DNA of 64,000 bases. It comes from Daphnia carinata (lineage: Eukaryota > Arthropoda > Branchiopoda > Diplostraca > Daphniidae). A program made the position numbers and the translations under genes. The DNA lies in NCBI RefSeq assembly GCF_022539665.2, contig NC_081331.1, positions 6,789,534 to 6,853,533 on the forward strand. The letters are read 5' to 3'. Shown in pieces: positions 1 to 13,611 of the stretch (within the stretch, counting starts at the first letter, position 1; each line of letters opens with the position of its first letter). The notes beneath the pieces were generated by a model. That model had not been told where the DNA came from and made no database searches. It worked only from the letters and a program-made list of their open reading frames with translations.

Positions 1-2882
1 TTATCATGTTGTTTTTTTACCCTGCTGTGTTTTGTCCCTCCTGGTTGGTTGCTGCTGCATGTCGAGTAGATATCGTTTTCTTATCTCTTTATTTCCATCC
101 CAACACATAACAGTAGGGGGTCAAATGCTGGCTGATTTTTCTTTTCTCTTATTCTTTTTCTTTCCCCTCTATTGAGTGGTGTATAATATTATATTTTCAT
201 TCTTCCAAATCTCTGCCTTCTGTCTCGTTTAAAATGGCATTTTTTTTTCTTCTTTGGTTAAATACGTAGGAAAAAAAGAGAAGGCCACGATTGTTATTAC
301 AAACTTTTTTTTTCCCTTCGGTATGGGGGGTGAGATTGTGTTCGTCAGTGACTGTGTAAAATCTACCAAGTGGACATGGTCGATGGAGCTCAGCAGGGAA
401 ATTGACCAGTTGCTTTGATACAGTCCATATGTCTACATCTAGTAGGCACGATGATGCGCTACATACAAACACTATACTAACTTTGCGGTATATAATATAA
501 CGCGCTTTGGTGTATATACAGTGCATCTGCAGAAATCGCATTGTATATAGCCTGTCCATTATTACACTTCTTTTTAGAAATGGCTCCCCCTTTTTTCTTA
601 TTATATTGTATTCTTATATAACAAACTGTGAGATTAGCCAATTACTTTTTGGGGGGGGGGGGTTATTTTCAGGAAAAAAAAAGGGGGGCGCCAGCTTGTC
701 CAGAAGTCTTTTCAGTATCATCAAATGTCTGTGTTGCTTTATTTATACTCGACCGGTGTAACAGGCAGCAGTAAATAGGCCTATACTGATGTTTAGTTTC
801 TATGTATATACGGTGGTCTGTAGTATACGTAGTGTAATAGACACCGATAGAAATGTTTTGTTTGGGGTATTTTCCTCTCTTTTTACGTAATAATAGAGGA
901 TGTTTCTCAAGGGGATGAAGGCTTTAGGAGGTGGTCTATTCTTTGGCTCGTATAGCCGAGGGTGGTCTACCTTTTTATTTCTCATCTGCCTTTTTTCTTT
1001 TCTATCTGTTTCTTCGTTTAACCTTAAACGCATGCAGCTCTTCGCGGTTTTTTTTTCTTCATTAGTCTGTTGGTAAACGGTATAACTGTCTATGCGGGGT
1101 ATACCGTCTATTAGGCTTCTCTGCAAACTCGGCAGAGACGTAATACGCTTGTAGAAAAGCAGAAGATTGTGGTTTAAAAAAAAACATCAGAAAAAGATGG
1201 GCAGATGTTAGGCCGTGTCGACTTGACCCTTTTTAGCGCACGGCATCACGTCGGCTCCGGTCGTGAAGAAGCGAACTAAAAAAAAAAAAACATTTAAAAA
1301 GGCGCGAAATTACTTGGCTTCACTTTAAACAATACACTGAAACTGAGAGATTTATTGTCTTTCTTGCTTCAATACGTTGTTTTACAAAGTGAAACCGAAT
1401 CCGGCAGTCAATTATAAAACTCCCCCCCCCGCACAATCGAGATCCCCCTGTGGTGACGGAAAGCGGCCGAATTTTCTTGTATCTCACGCCCTTTAAAAAA
1501 TTCCATTTGCCAGTTGCCGTATTATTGCAGAGAAGTTACGAAACTTTCCCATATGAGTTGTCTATAATATATAGATTGGATCATGAAAAGTCAGCCATTT
1601 TCGCTCTTGCCAATGACATTTCTGAGGCCAGATGGTGTCCGCGCTCACACATTTCCTTGTCAAAAAAAGGGGGCCTACAAACGGGAGGAACTCAAAAGTT
1701 CTTTGCTATAAACACGACGCACACAGAAGTGTACACAGTTCTTGTTACGATCCAGTCAGCAGGACAGAAGGTGACGTCCCGAGAGAATCAAAGAGAGATC
1801 GGTTTGGACTTGACCGAGTTTTTCTATAGGCCTATACGATATATGGGGATGTAATGGTACGTGCATGTAACTTCGTTTTTCCTAGTTTCAATGACAAGGG
1901 CCCACACTCCATTCATCAGCATCAGCTGGTCGTGTGCGACAGTTGACAGGACCAGACGTTTGCAACAACTGCGCTGTAACACCGTGCCATACATAAATGG
2001 AGCGAGGGTGTAACATGACTTTCAAATTGAATTACATTTATCGATTCGACAAGTTGTGTGTTAGAGGAAAACGGCTAAAGAAAAACCATTAAGGAAAATG
2101 GCCACTACGCTCAATTGTTTTATTTATTTGCTATCGCGTTATTCGCCTTAACCTGTGCATTGTCCAAGATGAGCACAGTTTGTTATCATGCTTGAAGTTA
2201 ATTAAAGTTAGAGAATGTATTTGAATTTTTACTGATCTAAGATGTTCGTGTTAGAATCTCGTGTAAGGCTATGCTGGTGTATTAAGAACTTGTAATGGAA
2301 TCTGCTTGAGTACGTGTGAAACATTTGTTTTTGATTATTTTTAGCAACTAACAAAAAAAAAACCTATCAAACATTCTTTCGCTAGAACGTTAAAAAACGA
2401 AAGGAGGAGCACGGAATTCCAATGCCCGTGTGTGCTGCGAGAAAAAAAACGTAAACGATGAAACAATCCAACACTCTATAAATCGGGCTCGTTATAAATA
2501 TAAATACAGCTAATGGGAGCGTTGCGTTGAAGAGACGCAAAGAGGTGAGAGAATAGAAGGTATGTATAGATGTTATACAAGCTACACACACAAAAAAAAA
2601 TGGAGAGCGAAAAGGCGCCATCGGCTTCATTGCACGTCAAAGGCGACGGTTGCGGGCGGCACTTTATAAGAAACAACGGAGGAAAAAAATAGAAAAGGGG
2701 TCGACGGGGCCAAGATTGTTGCTCATCTATCTGCCGTAAATTAAAAAGCCGCAAGAGAGGAGAGAAATGAAACCAAAATAAAGAAGAATCTTCTTAAAAC
2801 AAAAAAACCAAGAAGAATAAGAAGGAGGAAAAAAAAAATGGTCTCACACCCGCTGACAAGTGGTTAAGTGTGAAGGGCCTTT

Positions 2883-2913
2883 GGCGGCGGCGGCGGCGGC
2901 AAGCGGCGGCGGC
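2883..2913 (+). repeat. (GGC)n trinucleotide repeat
   Basis: Six GGC units, AA, then further GGC units. It lies in a gene-free region. Confidence 0.88.
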
Positions 2914-3971
2914 AACAGCGCAGCTGAGACCACACCGCCGCGCCGCCAGTAATGAATTGCACCGGCATCATCAGAGCTGGCGAGATTTATGGATCGAATA
3001 AAATGTTGGCTAAAATAAAAGAAAACGAATAAAAATAATAACAACAACAACAAGACTACGAAAAGCATTTTCTTTGAAGAAGAACAAAAAACAAAACATT
3101 CCTGACTCTTATATTTACACACACTGGGTAGGTATTCTTTTTTTTTTTTTTTCCAGCTGGCCTAACTTATTCGGGGCTTGGATTACGCTGTTTTTTTAAT
3201 ATATAATCAGTGCATCATCGCGCGGCCCCAACCTCAATTAACGCAGCAAGTTCTTACCCTGCGGGATTGACCATCCCTGTACGCATGCACACATACACAC
3301 ACACACACAAACACTCACGCGGATATAAACACAGACACACCTTTTGGCGGCGTAATGGAAGAGAATAAATCATCGGAGGCCGACAACGGCGTGACAACAC
3401 CAACCACTGACGTCATCACCGCTCTGATTTACTAATCGATTTTTGTTTTTTCAACCCTGGAAAACTCTTCGTATGCTCACCTTTTTGTGTTTTTTTTTTT
3501 TGTCTTGTACTTTATTTTTTGTTTCTTACCTTTCATTTTCAGAGTCTGGCGTTGATTCTTTTCCGCCTCCCTTTTTTTCCCTCCCATTTTAACTGGCCAC
3601 CGGCTCTCTCACTCATCATCCCCCCCTTTTTCCATTTGACGGCTATTGAATGGTTCATCGCTGTGTTACTCCATCGACACAAAGTCATCCTTACTGAAGG
3701 ACGAGAGTAGTCGAAAAAAACGAAGAAAAGGATGATAATAAAACAATGGAGTCTATTACAAATCCTCCTTCTAGTAGCCAATTTAATTTTTTTTTTTCGT
3801 TTCGAAGAAATCTCATTCCTGTAGCTCGCGGTGAGCAGCATACACACCTTATAATTTGAAAGAGACCGCTCCGGCTTAATCGTCAATTTAACGGCGGGCC
3901 CACGGTGCCAAAACGGACAAGTGTAAAACGGGTTTCCAATCTTTTTCTTTTCTTCTTTTGTGTCTGCCCTT

Positions 3972-3977
<6 letters not shown>

Positions 3978-4006
<29 letters not shown>
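3978..4006 (+). repeat. (TC)n microsatellite
   Basis: About 14 TC units. Confidence 0.9.
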
Positions 4007-4008
<2 letters not shown>

Positions 4009-4748
4009 TACCAGTGTGTTAAATACTAGTGATGGAAGAGGCGGAGGAGGGTTGGTTAGTGGTAGACACGAGTACTTTACACAAGTTAGATACCTTCTGT
4101 GTATGTATGTATTCAAGTTTTTTTGTTTTTTTAATAATTGGTTCCTCTTTTTCTTTGGCTCGAGGTATATGATGATGTTCATTTTCTTTTCTTTTCGTGC
4201 ATTAAAAAAATAAATATTTTGTAATAGTACCTTACGTTTCAAGTGAACAAAAGTTACAAGAATCGGCACACGTCCAGCATTTTGAAATGAAATGGGGAGA
4301 ACAAGAAAGAAAAGAAAAAATAGGTGAAAATTGTTTAGGTGGATACATCCTGTTGTATTTTAGCCTAAACTTCAAATGGATTTTTCAAAAAAGAAATTGC
4401 AGGCAGGAGCAGCAATGTAGTGACGGGAATGTAACAGACTTTAGATAAAAGTGGATAACAAATAGCCCTCAGGGTACTCCAAAGATAAGACAACAGATCC
4501 CCCCTCTTTTTGAACAGGAAAAAAAAAACAAGAAGAAAAGTGTATCGGCAAGTGAACATGACGAAAATTACAGGTCTGGGCGTCATCACTTCACCACACC
4601 TCACCTCGCGCAACTATCGTCGACAGGGCTATTTTTTTTTAAACCTCCCCCCTCTTTTCCTCTAATACAATCTATACGTGTGTGTGTGTGTACACACAAC
4701 AGTATTGTATATAACAAGAGAAAATGAATGGTTGGGGGAGTGGGCATG

Positions 4749-4768
4749 TATATATATATATATATATA
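4749..4768 (+). repeat. (TA)n microsatellite
   Basis: Ten TA units. Confidence 0.9.
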
Positions 4769-5030
4769 GATAACAAACGATTTGTGTTAGATGGGAAAGG
4801 TGATTGCTCCGGGGGATTTCAATTTGTCCGCTCACCTGCTAATGACAAGGTAACATACACAATAGGCAACACACATATACTACACCACTAATGTGGTACG
4901 GCAGTCACTTTTTGTTTTGTATTTTATTTTTTTTTTTCATAGGGATTGGATATACAAAACGAAGGGACTGTCGGGGGGTTTTTGCTGGTTTAGTTTGTAG
5001 CCGGGATCCGCCCACTATTATTTTATTCCC

Positions 5031-5061
<31 letters not shown>

Positions 5062-7150
5062 AAAAGAACAATAAGTTGACTTGCCTCTCTTACACTTATT
5101 TTTTTTTTCCCGCACCTATCCACATCGAGGAGTCAGTTGGTTGTCTATCGGGGCCGTCTATAATGACAGGGCGCTTCGCACGGGCATCAACCGAGGCGAT
5201 CCAATCAACCCCTCGCCATTGCGTCGCTGATTATCGATCGTTACACATATAAACAACCCGTTGTGCCTTATTACATCGTCCAGCCCTTCTTGTTTTTTGT
5301 TTTGTTTTTCGTTCTTCCTTATCATCCTTTTCCATGCCCAATTCCATCATCTTCGCCTTATTCCCCTATTTGGCTAAATTGATTTCCTATATAATCCTTT
5401 CGGAGAAGCAAATATACGTTTTCGTGCAGCTGCCATCGTTTGGATGGTTTAGTTCTCGAGGAAAAAATTTGTGTTTTAAATAAAATAGAAATTGCAATCG
5501 AGTGATGATCTAGCGGTCCCGCAGCGACTCGTTCAATCGTTCCGTGACGATCTCCTTCGAAAGCAATCGACGGAAATGGCGGGGAGGGAAATGAGCCACA
5601 ACTTTTTTTTTTTCGTCGAGGAAAAAAAAAAAAAAAAAGGAAAGACAGGGAACGATGTGAATTCAGTTGAATGAATGTTGGACGTAAATCAGCGCTAGTT
5701 TAGTACCGGCCATTGGACTGCGATGATGTGACGCGTCTGAGAAGGAAAGAAGAAGAAAAACTAAAAAAAGGGATATCGTTTTTGTTTTCATTTGTTTTCT
5801 TCTTGTGGTTCCATCAGAACGACGAACGGGCACACGCCATCAGCTTTACCTCAAATACCACCACATCGTCCCACAAGCAACCAAGACAAAAAAAAAAAAA
5901 AAAGAGGGAAGAAAAAATAAAGGGGGAAAAGAGGCCTGAACAAATGTTTAAATACCTATCGTATAACGTCTCTTTCTCTATATCTACCGTGCATCAGCAG
6001 TTCTAGCACACACACTGGCACACACCAAAAGGGGGTAGGATTTAATACACGACAGTTTGTATATACACACTTATATATATAAATAAACAAATAGCTTTGG
6101 GTTCTTTATTATTATTTTTTTCTCTTTAAAACTCTCTTCTTCAATATCTCCAACTGGGATATATATTGCCTTCGAGCGTGTCACATCAGCGAGTGGGCTT
6201 GACACTTCAGCAGCCATCAGACCTCTTTCTTTTTTCATCTTCCTTCTGCCGATTTTTTTTCTCTTTTTTTTTAAATTTATTTATTTATTTTCACGGCGTG
6301 ACACGACCATCAACATATTGGTTTCGAATCTTACGTTGTGTCACCGTGCCCGTAGCTACATCTATCTGTTAGATATGCTATGCGTGCAGCTATCACGCTG
6401 TGTGTGTGTGTATGCCTGTTTATGGAAGGCCCCGTTTGATTTATTCACGTCATTGCTGGCGAAGCAGATTGAAGTTGAGCTATCTATCCATCATCCAGTC
6501 GAGTAGAATGTGTCCTTCCATCAGGAACGGAATGAGTGTGTTATTAAACATTGGCAAAAGGTTTCTATAAAAATTCTTTTTTGTTTTATTGTTGTGATCG
6601 TATCGCAGCAAACAGTGTGTCATCGTCCTCGACTGTGCCAATAGGTTGGCTGTCTCAGATATAGCAAGTCTCGCCCGATCGCATCGAGAAAGAATCAATA
6701 AATGTAAAAGAAGAAAATAACTGTCAATATTGTTGTTTCCATTCGATTCTGTTGTTGTTTGACGTTTCTTGTAAGGAAGCAAAATAAACAGGTACACCAA
6801 TCTTTCTTTTTGGCTTCATGAACGATCGATGCCTTTTCTATTTGTCCTGTGTGAGTTCAGGTGTCAAACTCGAGTTCATCTATAACAACCATTGTGGCCA
6901 TCAACAGCGAAATGGTTAAAAGCTATTGGGTGTAGGTAGACGTCAGGAAAGCAACACGTAGGACCACTCAATTGCGATGTAATAATTGACATTGTGCAAG
7001 TAGATAGATTGGTCCTTTTTCCCAAATAGCTTCGTAACTATTCAGAAAAGCCAAGCCTCGCGCTGTTGGTTGTCCCAGCTTCTACTTCATCTACTATTCT
7101 TTTTAACCTTTCTATCACCTGGTACTCCCCTAGAAAAAGAAAAAAAAAAA

Positions 7151-7186
7151 TGGTAACATGGTCATACACAGTTGGCCATGTTACCA
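7151..7186. repeat. Hairpin-forming inverted repeat
   Basis: TGGTAACATGG (7151-7161) and CCATGTTACCA (7176-7186) are perfect complements. Three further pairs inside (one G-T wobble) extend the stem to 14 bp around an 8-nt loop. Too short for a typical pre-microRNA. Confidence 0.6.
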
Positions 7187-9815
7187 AGGCCTCTTGCTAT
7201 ATAACTTCAAACCACTTCCACTGTGTGTTGTGTTACGGCCAAGTGAGTGCCGTTAACCTCTTGTGTGATGTACAATAGAGAGAAAGACGAAATAAAGAAG
7301 GACCTACATTACTATTGGGACTTGGTCCATAAATTGATATCCCATTCACGACCTTTTTTGTGCCCAAGCAAGATCTCCTCGATTACACATGGACATCGTA
7401 CTCGAGCCGATCACTCTTTTCACTGATTTCTTTTTGCAATTGTGACAACCACGCGTTGCGTTAGAGAAACGAAAAAGAAGAAAAACGAGGAAAGAAAATA
7501 AGCTTTTTCTCATTTTTTTTTTTTTTTGCACATTACAACCCAAATGATTGTGGGAAGTAAAACGAAAACACACTTTGGCAGAGTCAATTGTCCTTCCTTC
7601 TCCCTCTTGTCCTAGTACCTTTTGAGGAAAATATGCCATGTTTCTATAGAAACGATTTGACTAACTACCCAAACGTTCGAAAATTAAGTGTGATAAATGA
7701 TGAAATAAAGAATGCTGTGCTTTTGTATATATTTGCCTACACAACAAAGAGAGGGAAAAAAAAGGGGGGAATTTGATGAGTGCGAGACGGAGGAGGTGCC
7801 AAAAAATGAAATTATTTTTGACTTTTTACCTGACAGCCTCCCGTTGAGCTACCCAGTCATATCTCCAACGTGTGCATATATACCCGCTGCTCATGGATAT
7901 ATATATATACAGACACGCTCAATGACCCCCTCTGACACCTCGCTGGAGGTATTAAACAAAGTAGTCCCACTGTTGTCCATATACCTGTCCTGCCAAAAGA
8001 CAAATTTTCATAGAGAGAAGAAAAAGGGAGGAATAAGGAAAGAGAAAAAAAAAACAATTCATTTAAAGAAAATGTTGGGCCTTGGAGTATGTTGACGTTA
8101 TAAAAGATGACATCCCACAATCTTTTCTGTTTGGTTTTTTTTTTTTTTAATTCACCGGCAGGTGATGGGTGAACGATACCAGACTGGTGGTGTTGGCACG
8201 TTAAAACGAATTCGAATCTAAACAAATCTGTAGATAAAACAGAAAAATCAGTTTAGATGAAGATGGTTGATTTTGAACTTTAGCTTTGTCTGTTTTACGT
8301 TTTTGAATTTTGTCCCCCTTTTTTGGGGGGGAGGGGGGAGTTTTGTGGGGTTTACGACTTTGAATGCGAAGAGCCAAACAAGAGGTATAGAATTGTAGGT
8401 GGAGTCGTGATAGGAGATTGTCTTAAACTGAGGTGTTTCCAGGGGACTGGGTGTCGGCCTAACCAACTCAATCACCCCGTAAAACAAAACCATCAACTGC
8501 AATAGCTATTATACGACCTTTAAACAAAACTGTCAGAGGTAAAAAAAAAAAAAAAAAAAGGGAAAAGGTTTCAACCTGTTTTCGTCTTTTGTTGCTGGGC
8601 ATGTCCACTTCCGATGATTTCATTCTAAAAAAAACAAGTAAAGATAAACAACTAGTCTATAAAAAAATTCCATACGCCCTCACCAACTTAACTTTCAACC
8701 AGGGAAACACTAAAAGAAAGTAATTTCATTTTAAAGCATCTAATACGCATTTTCCGTTCGACAAACAAAAGAAAATCAAATACGATTCTAGGGGACATCC
8801 AAATCCCACGCGTATGATTGAACTGCAATAAAATGATGCTATTATATATCTACATAGCAAGCTCAGTTAGCCTCTAGTAAACGAATATGTGAACTCAATT
8901 AACTGTCCTATTGTGTACAAAATGCCCAACAGTGAAACGCGATAAATTACTTAGTGAGGATAAACATTGATCGGAGTCCCGAGTTGTCACCAATCGCTTT
9001 CGTTCGTCGATGGCTAGGCTTTGATTCTACATAACAGTTATCCCCCTTTTATTTATCGCACAACAAGCCGTATATTCCAATGGCCATTCCTTTTCTTTTC
9101 GAAGCTAAACTATACAGATGAAAAGCGATATTGTATGCGTCCTCCACTTTTGCGTGCTCGAAAAATTCTTACAGATAAAACAAGCCGTAAAACTTGTCTT
9201 GAGAACATGAATTATAGCCATACCTGTTTTATATGCTCGATTCTTTATTGCGAGGAAATATTTTCGAAGAGAAAAAAAAAAAATGATAATGATAACGTGA
9301 ATGTGTACACGGGTGTTGTACACGCAGTCTGTCATAGCCCGATGATGGTCAAAGTTCTTTAGAACCGAGAGAGAAAAAATGCGGGCCAAAGGAAAAGAAG
9401 CTCCAATAGGATACAGAATGAATTCTAGTTGCAAATGGACTGTGAAAGTGGTGGCCACTTGAATGGACGCGTATAATTTGTTTCCCTTCTTTCTTTTTTT
9501 TTTTTTCCTGAAGAGAGAAACTATACTCGGCCAGGACAAGAGTTATTGATAGGTATTCCATTGAAGCTTTGAAAAAAAAAAAATATCAGCTTCTTTTCAA
9601 TGCTACCTTACATTCTTCTGCACACTGTTGAAATATGTATACAGGCAGAACTATGTTAGTTTCAAACTGTATCGTATAGTGGAATTCAAGCAGTGGGAGG
9701 AGGCAGGTCAACTTGATTGTAGGAGTCAGTAGATGGGGGGTAGCAAGGTGTATTTATAGCTCTATAGGTGACAATAGTCTTGATTATATATACCAGAACG
9801 GTGAAGAAGACCCTG

Positions 9816-9849
<34 letters not shown>
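9816..9849 (+). repeat. Poly(A) run of 34
   Basis: Uninterrupted A34, the longest homopolymer in the window. No flanking target-site duplication was recognised, so it is not shown to be a retrotransposon tail. Length may be inaccurate because such runs sequence poorly. Confidence 0.9.
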
Positions 9850-9853
<4 letters not shown>

Positions 9854-12800
9854 GGCGTAGGTGCCCCTCATCGTGCCTCTTTTCTTATACTATTTTTTAC
9901 ACGTTTTCAGATGTGTGTGTGTGTGTACCTCTTTTGGAAAACCCTTCACATCCGTCAGTGTCAGGCACGATGGCCACCCACAGCACGTCTCCCCTTCCCT
10001 CAACCGTGTTTCCATTCAAGTAGTTTGGGGTGGCCCTATGCAAAAAAAAAAAAGGAGAAGAAAACAGGCACGACAAGGAGGAAGAAAAAAAAATATACAT
10101 CACAAGTTTTTGGTGTCTATTTATCCTGTGCATATGTATATATATCGACATGGCTGAATTCGTGTGGGTTATAACTGCAGCCCAAAGTGAAGAGATAGAG
10201 GGGGGGGGGGCTCCCCTATTGAGCTATAGTCCTATGGAAATTTTTGGTAGTCGTTAAAGGGCTATGTGTTGTATGAATGCGCCCATGTAGAGCTAGAGCA
10301 CTCTTCAGGAGCAATTCTTCGACTTCTATTCAGCTGCTGAAGTAGGCGCCCCCCATCACTTTTCTTCTTCCATTTTTTTTTTGTATATATTTTTTTTTAG
10401 CCATGTATTTGTGGATTATCCTTTTTTTTTCGAGGTGAATATCTCTCTATATACGTGTCACAAACAAAAAAATTTCTTAAAGGGGGAGGTTTATGGAACT
10501 GCTCATCGAGTATCACTTTGACCTTTCTCAGTGGTCGGCTAGTTGCACATTTCATTTTTTTTATTGACTCTCTCGTCGTCCCCGACGGAGCTCATCGGGG
10601 TTTCCCGAATCCGAAAAAGTCTAAAAAAAAAAAAAGATTATGAGCCTAACAGAAACTCTATTATAGTTGTGTATTTGTAGGTCGTGAATTTATAATTATG
10701 TATAGCCACATTCACTGAAAATCCCTGTATTTCATTTCTATAGACCACACCTCATTATCCGTTTCTTTTCCCTCGGCACATTTCCAACTTCGATTGTTAT
10801 GCGGAATTTCATTTCCCTTTTTTTCAAATTATAGCGTAGCATACTTAATATCAACGTACCAGTATAATAGAAGTGATACCGTATCGTTAATAGTCGTCAA
10901 AGATAAATAATAAAAAGTAGAGGTGATGGGCGACGGAGGGGGTGTGGTCAGAGGGGCGGTTGCGTCGGCGTGTTTATGTCATCGCGGCGAACACACCCAA
11001 TCAAAAAAGAGGGGAAAACAGACAGTTAGAGAGATATGGTAAGAAAGAAAAAAAAAACAAACAAAACCAAATAGAAGGTGGAGATATGGTGGGGGGGGGG
11101 GGAAGGAAATGTTAGAGTGACGTCTGTGTGACGGTTTGCCTACACGGACCTCCCCGCTCGTTTCTCATCCGTGTATGCACAGAGACGCATGAGCGCTTTA
11201 CGCCCTGTCAACTTCCAAATCGATGGACTTGTCCATATGGACATCGGAATTGAATCACCTTCGTGACTCGTGCCACTTAGAAAAACGACCACCAACTGCT
11301 CGTCGTGCCGCCATTACGTCGATATGATGGATTGCAATGACTCTGGTGTGACGGAATAAAAAAGAATAATAATAAAAAACGATAAATAAATAAACAGATA
11401 TTATGCATCGTTTTTATGATGTACACGAGGGAATATTACGACGTAATACGAAGTTCAGCCTTGAATCATTTGCTACGGATGAGAAGACTTTCGTTATCTC
11501 ATTTTTTCTAAATCTACAATTTAATGCGTTCAATTAAATCGAAAATTTTGTTTTGTTGACGCTTTACCAAACTGCACCAGTCAAACTGCATTAGCCTCTC
11601 CGGAGACGTGCAGTCTAAACGCTTGAAGTTGATCTCTTCGTTCATCGGTTTTTGATTGCGATTCGTTCAGTTATCGAATTAGCGGATTCCATGCTCGTAT
11701 TCCAGGTAAATAGTGGTCTAAAAATGAAAACGGCTAGTTTGTTATATTTTCACGCTACCTTTTGATATCGGATTAATTGTGAAAACGTTTAAGCTCTTTA
11801 GCGCGCTGTTGCAAATGCGTTAGATTCGAGCGTCAATTTGCCTGTTTAAATTTCTCCATTCTCGCGCAACGCACGAAAAGAAGAACCATAGAATCAAGCA
11901 CGATTGAACAACGTGAATCGACTTAACGATATTTTGTATAATGTAGGCACACACAAAAGATGCCTTCATCATCTTTTGCCAGTTCAATTTTTGCCACCTT
12001 GTTGTACGCTATGTGCGTACACAATGGCGGGTTCCATGGAGGTACATACATCAAATACGGGAAAAAAAGGACGATCAACTTCCATCAAAATACCTGCCTC
12101 ACTTTGAGCTGTTCCGTTTTCTTTTGATATGTATACAATATTTTTCGTTTTTCGCTATAGCTGAGCCTCTTTGGATCATAAATCAGTTGAGATTTGGCCT
12201 AGGCTTTTGTTGCGTTTGGGCTTGCATATAGTGGCTATTCTTCGTTGCTCAACAGTTTGATAGCGTCTTGTTAGACACCTACTATGTACACACAATGGCG
12301 GCCTTTTTTTTTTATTTCTGAGTATATAGGAAAAATACATTAGACTCGAAAGAAAGAAGTATATATATATCAAGTATCGTACACAGGAAAGACTAATTTT
12401 CAATAGTACTTTTATTCATCCATATAGGTGAGGGCCATTTTACAAGAAAAACACACTCCCCCAATCGACTTGTCTACCCCCAGTTTTTACGGATAAGCTT
12501 TTTTTTTTTTTTAATAATAAAAAAAAAAAGAGATGAATTATGATCGGTGGGTTGTGAATGAACGGTGGCTGCCCATGACGAACGATGTCATGCGACACTC
12601 TTTCGAATGTTTCGAGTGCACGGCGAAAATGGGACCGCTTGTTGTTACATCTATTACACACGTACATATCCAATGCTGTTTGACTCAGTTTCTATTATAG
12701 GCTCTCGAACTGGTATAAGAGAACTTGGTTTCGATTTGAAAGTGAGGGGAGAGGCCTATCGACGTGTACAAGGCAACGTTTCTTTTTTTCCAATTATCGA

Positions 12801-13557
12801 TATGGATGTTGGACACGCGCCCTCCCGATGGAGAAAGAGGCGACACTTCACTTGAATGGTCGAGTGCTCAGGGGATCCTGTCGCAAATCATCGGAACAGA
12901 TGAAGGCAGAGACCAAGAAAAATTGAGCGGAAAAAAAAGCTTTCCAACCGATGAGACTCAAAAAAAAAAAAAAAAAAAAACAACTTTGGACGACTGTGGC
13001 GCGTATAAAAAGCCACGCTACTTTCCCGCGGGAATGTGTTGACTGACGGCGTTGGATATAAACACGTAAAACGAGCGCGGACGTCTCACATGATTGGATA
13101 CCCTGAAGGTTTTTTCTTTCTTTTTTTTTTTTCTTTCTTACGTTTTATGATCTACTTATGCTGGTTTGCTGTTTATTTATTGATGGCAAGCTGCTGCGTT
13201 CTGTATGGGTTCCTTTTAGAGCTACTCCGGACGAGAGATAGAACTTATTTATCATCTTCGTTTATTTTCTTTGCCATATTCGGTTAGCTTTAAATGAGAA
13301 AAGTGAGTTGTTATTGTATCAATATGCGCGTTATATATGAGACGCATTTCGCTGGAATGGTAGCATCAACAGTTGCGCCCTTCGTGACCTAACAAGTTAC
13401 GATAATAAGAATCGGAAAAAAACAACAAAAACAAACCTCATACAGAAAAATTGTTCTTTTCAGAAGGAGAAATTTCGAGATTCTGATTAAAGAACTGTCT
13501 GACTGTTCTTTCGGTCGAATAAATCGGAATGTTGAACGAACCCGTTACGAAAAATTC

Positions 13558-13611
13558 AAAGAATTTCATTTCCTTTTTTGCAATCGTCTTCGAAAAATGA
13601 TGAAATTCTTT
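13558..13611. repeat. 12-bp perfect inverted repeat
   Basis: AAAGAATTTCAT (13558-13569) and ATGAAATTCTTT (13600-13611), with a T/A-rich partial inner stem. Confidence 0.6.

Larger units (their letters stand above)
1..8620. other. Gene-free flank, part 1
   Basis: No supported gene. Mostly A/T homopolymers and microsatellites (GGC near 2883, CT near 3978, TA near 4749). A more complex stretch runs from about 1450 to 2345 and includes a 134-codon open frame (1450-1854) with no recognisable domain, which I treat as chance. A hairpin-forming inverted repeat lies at 7151-7186. Confidence 0.6.

Noticed and set aside
1450-1854. 134-codon open frame in complex sequence
   Set aside because: No recognisable domain or splice partners; composition looks random and it ends in the TATAGGCCTATA palindrome.
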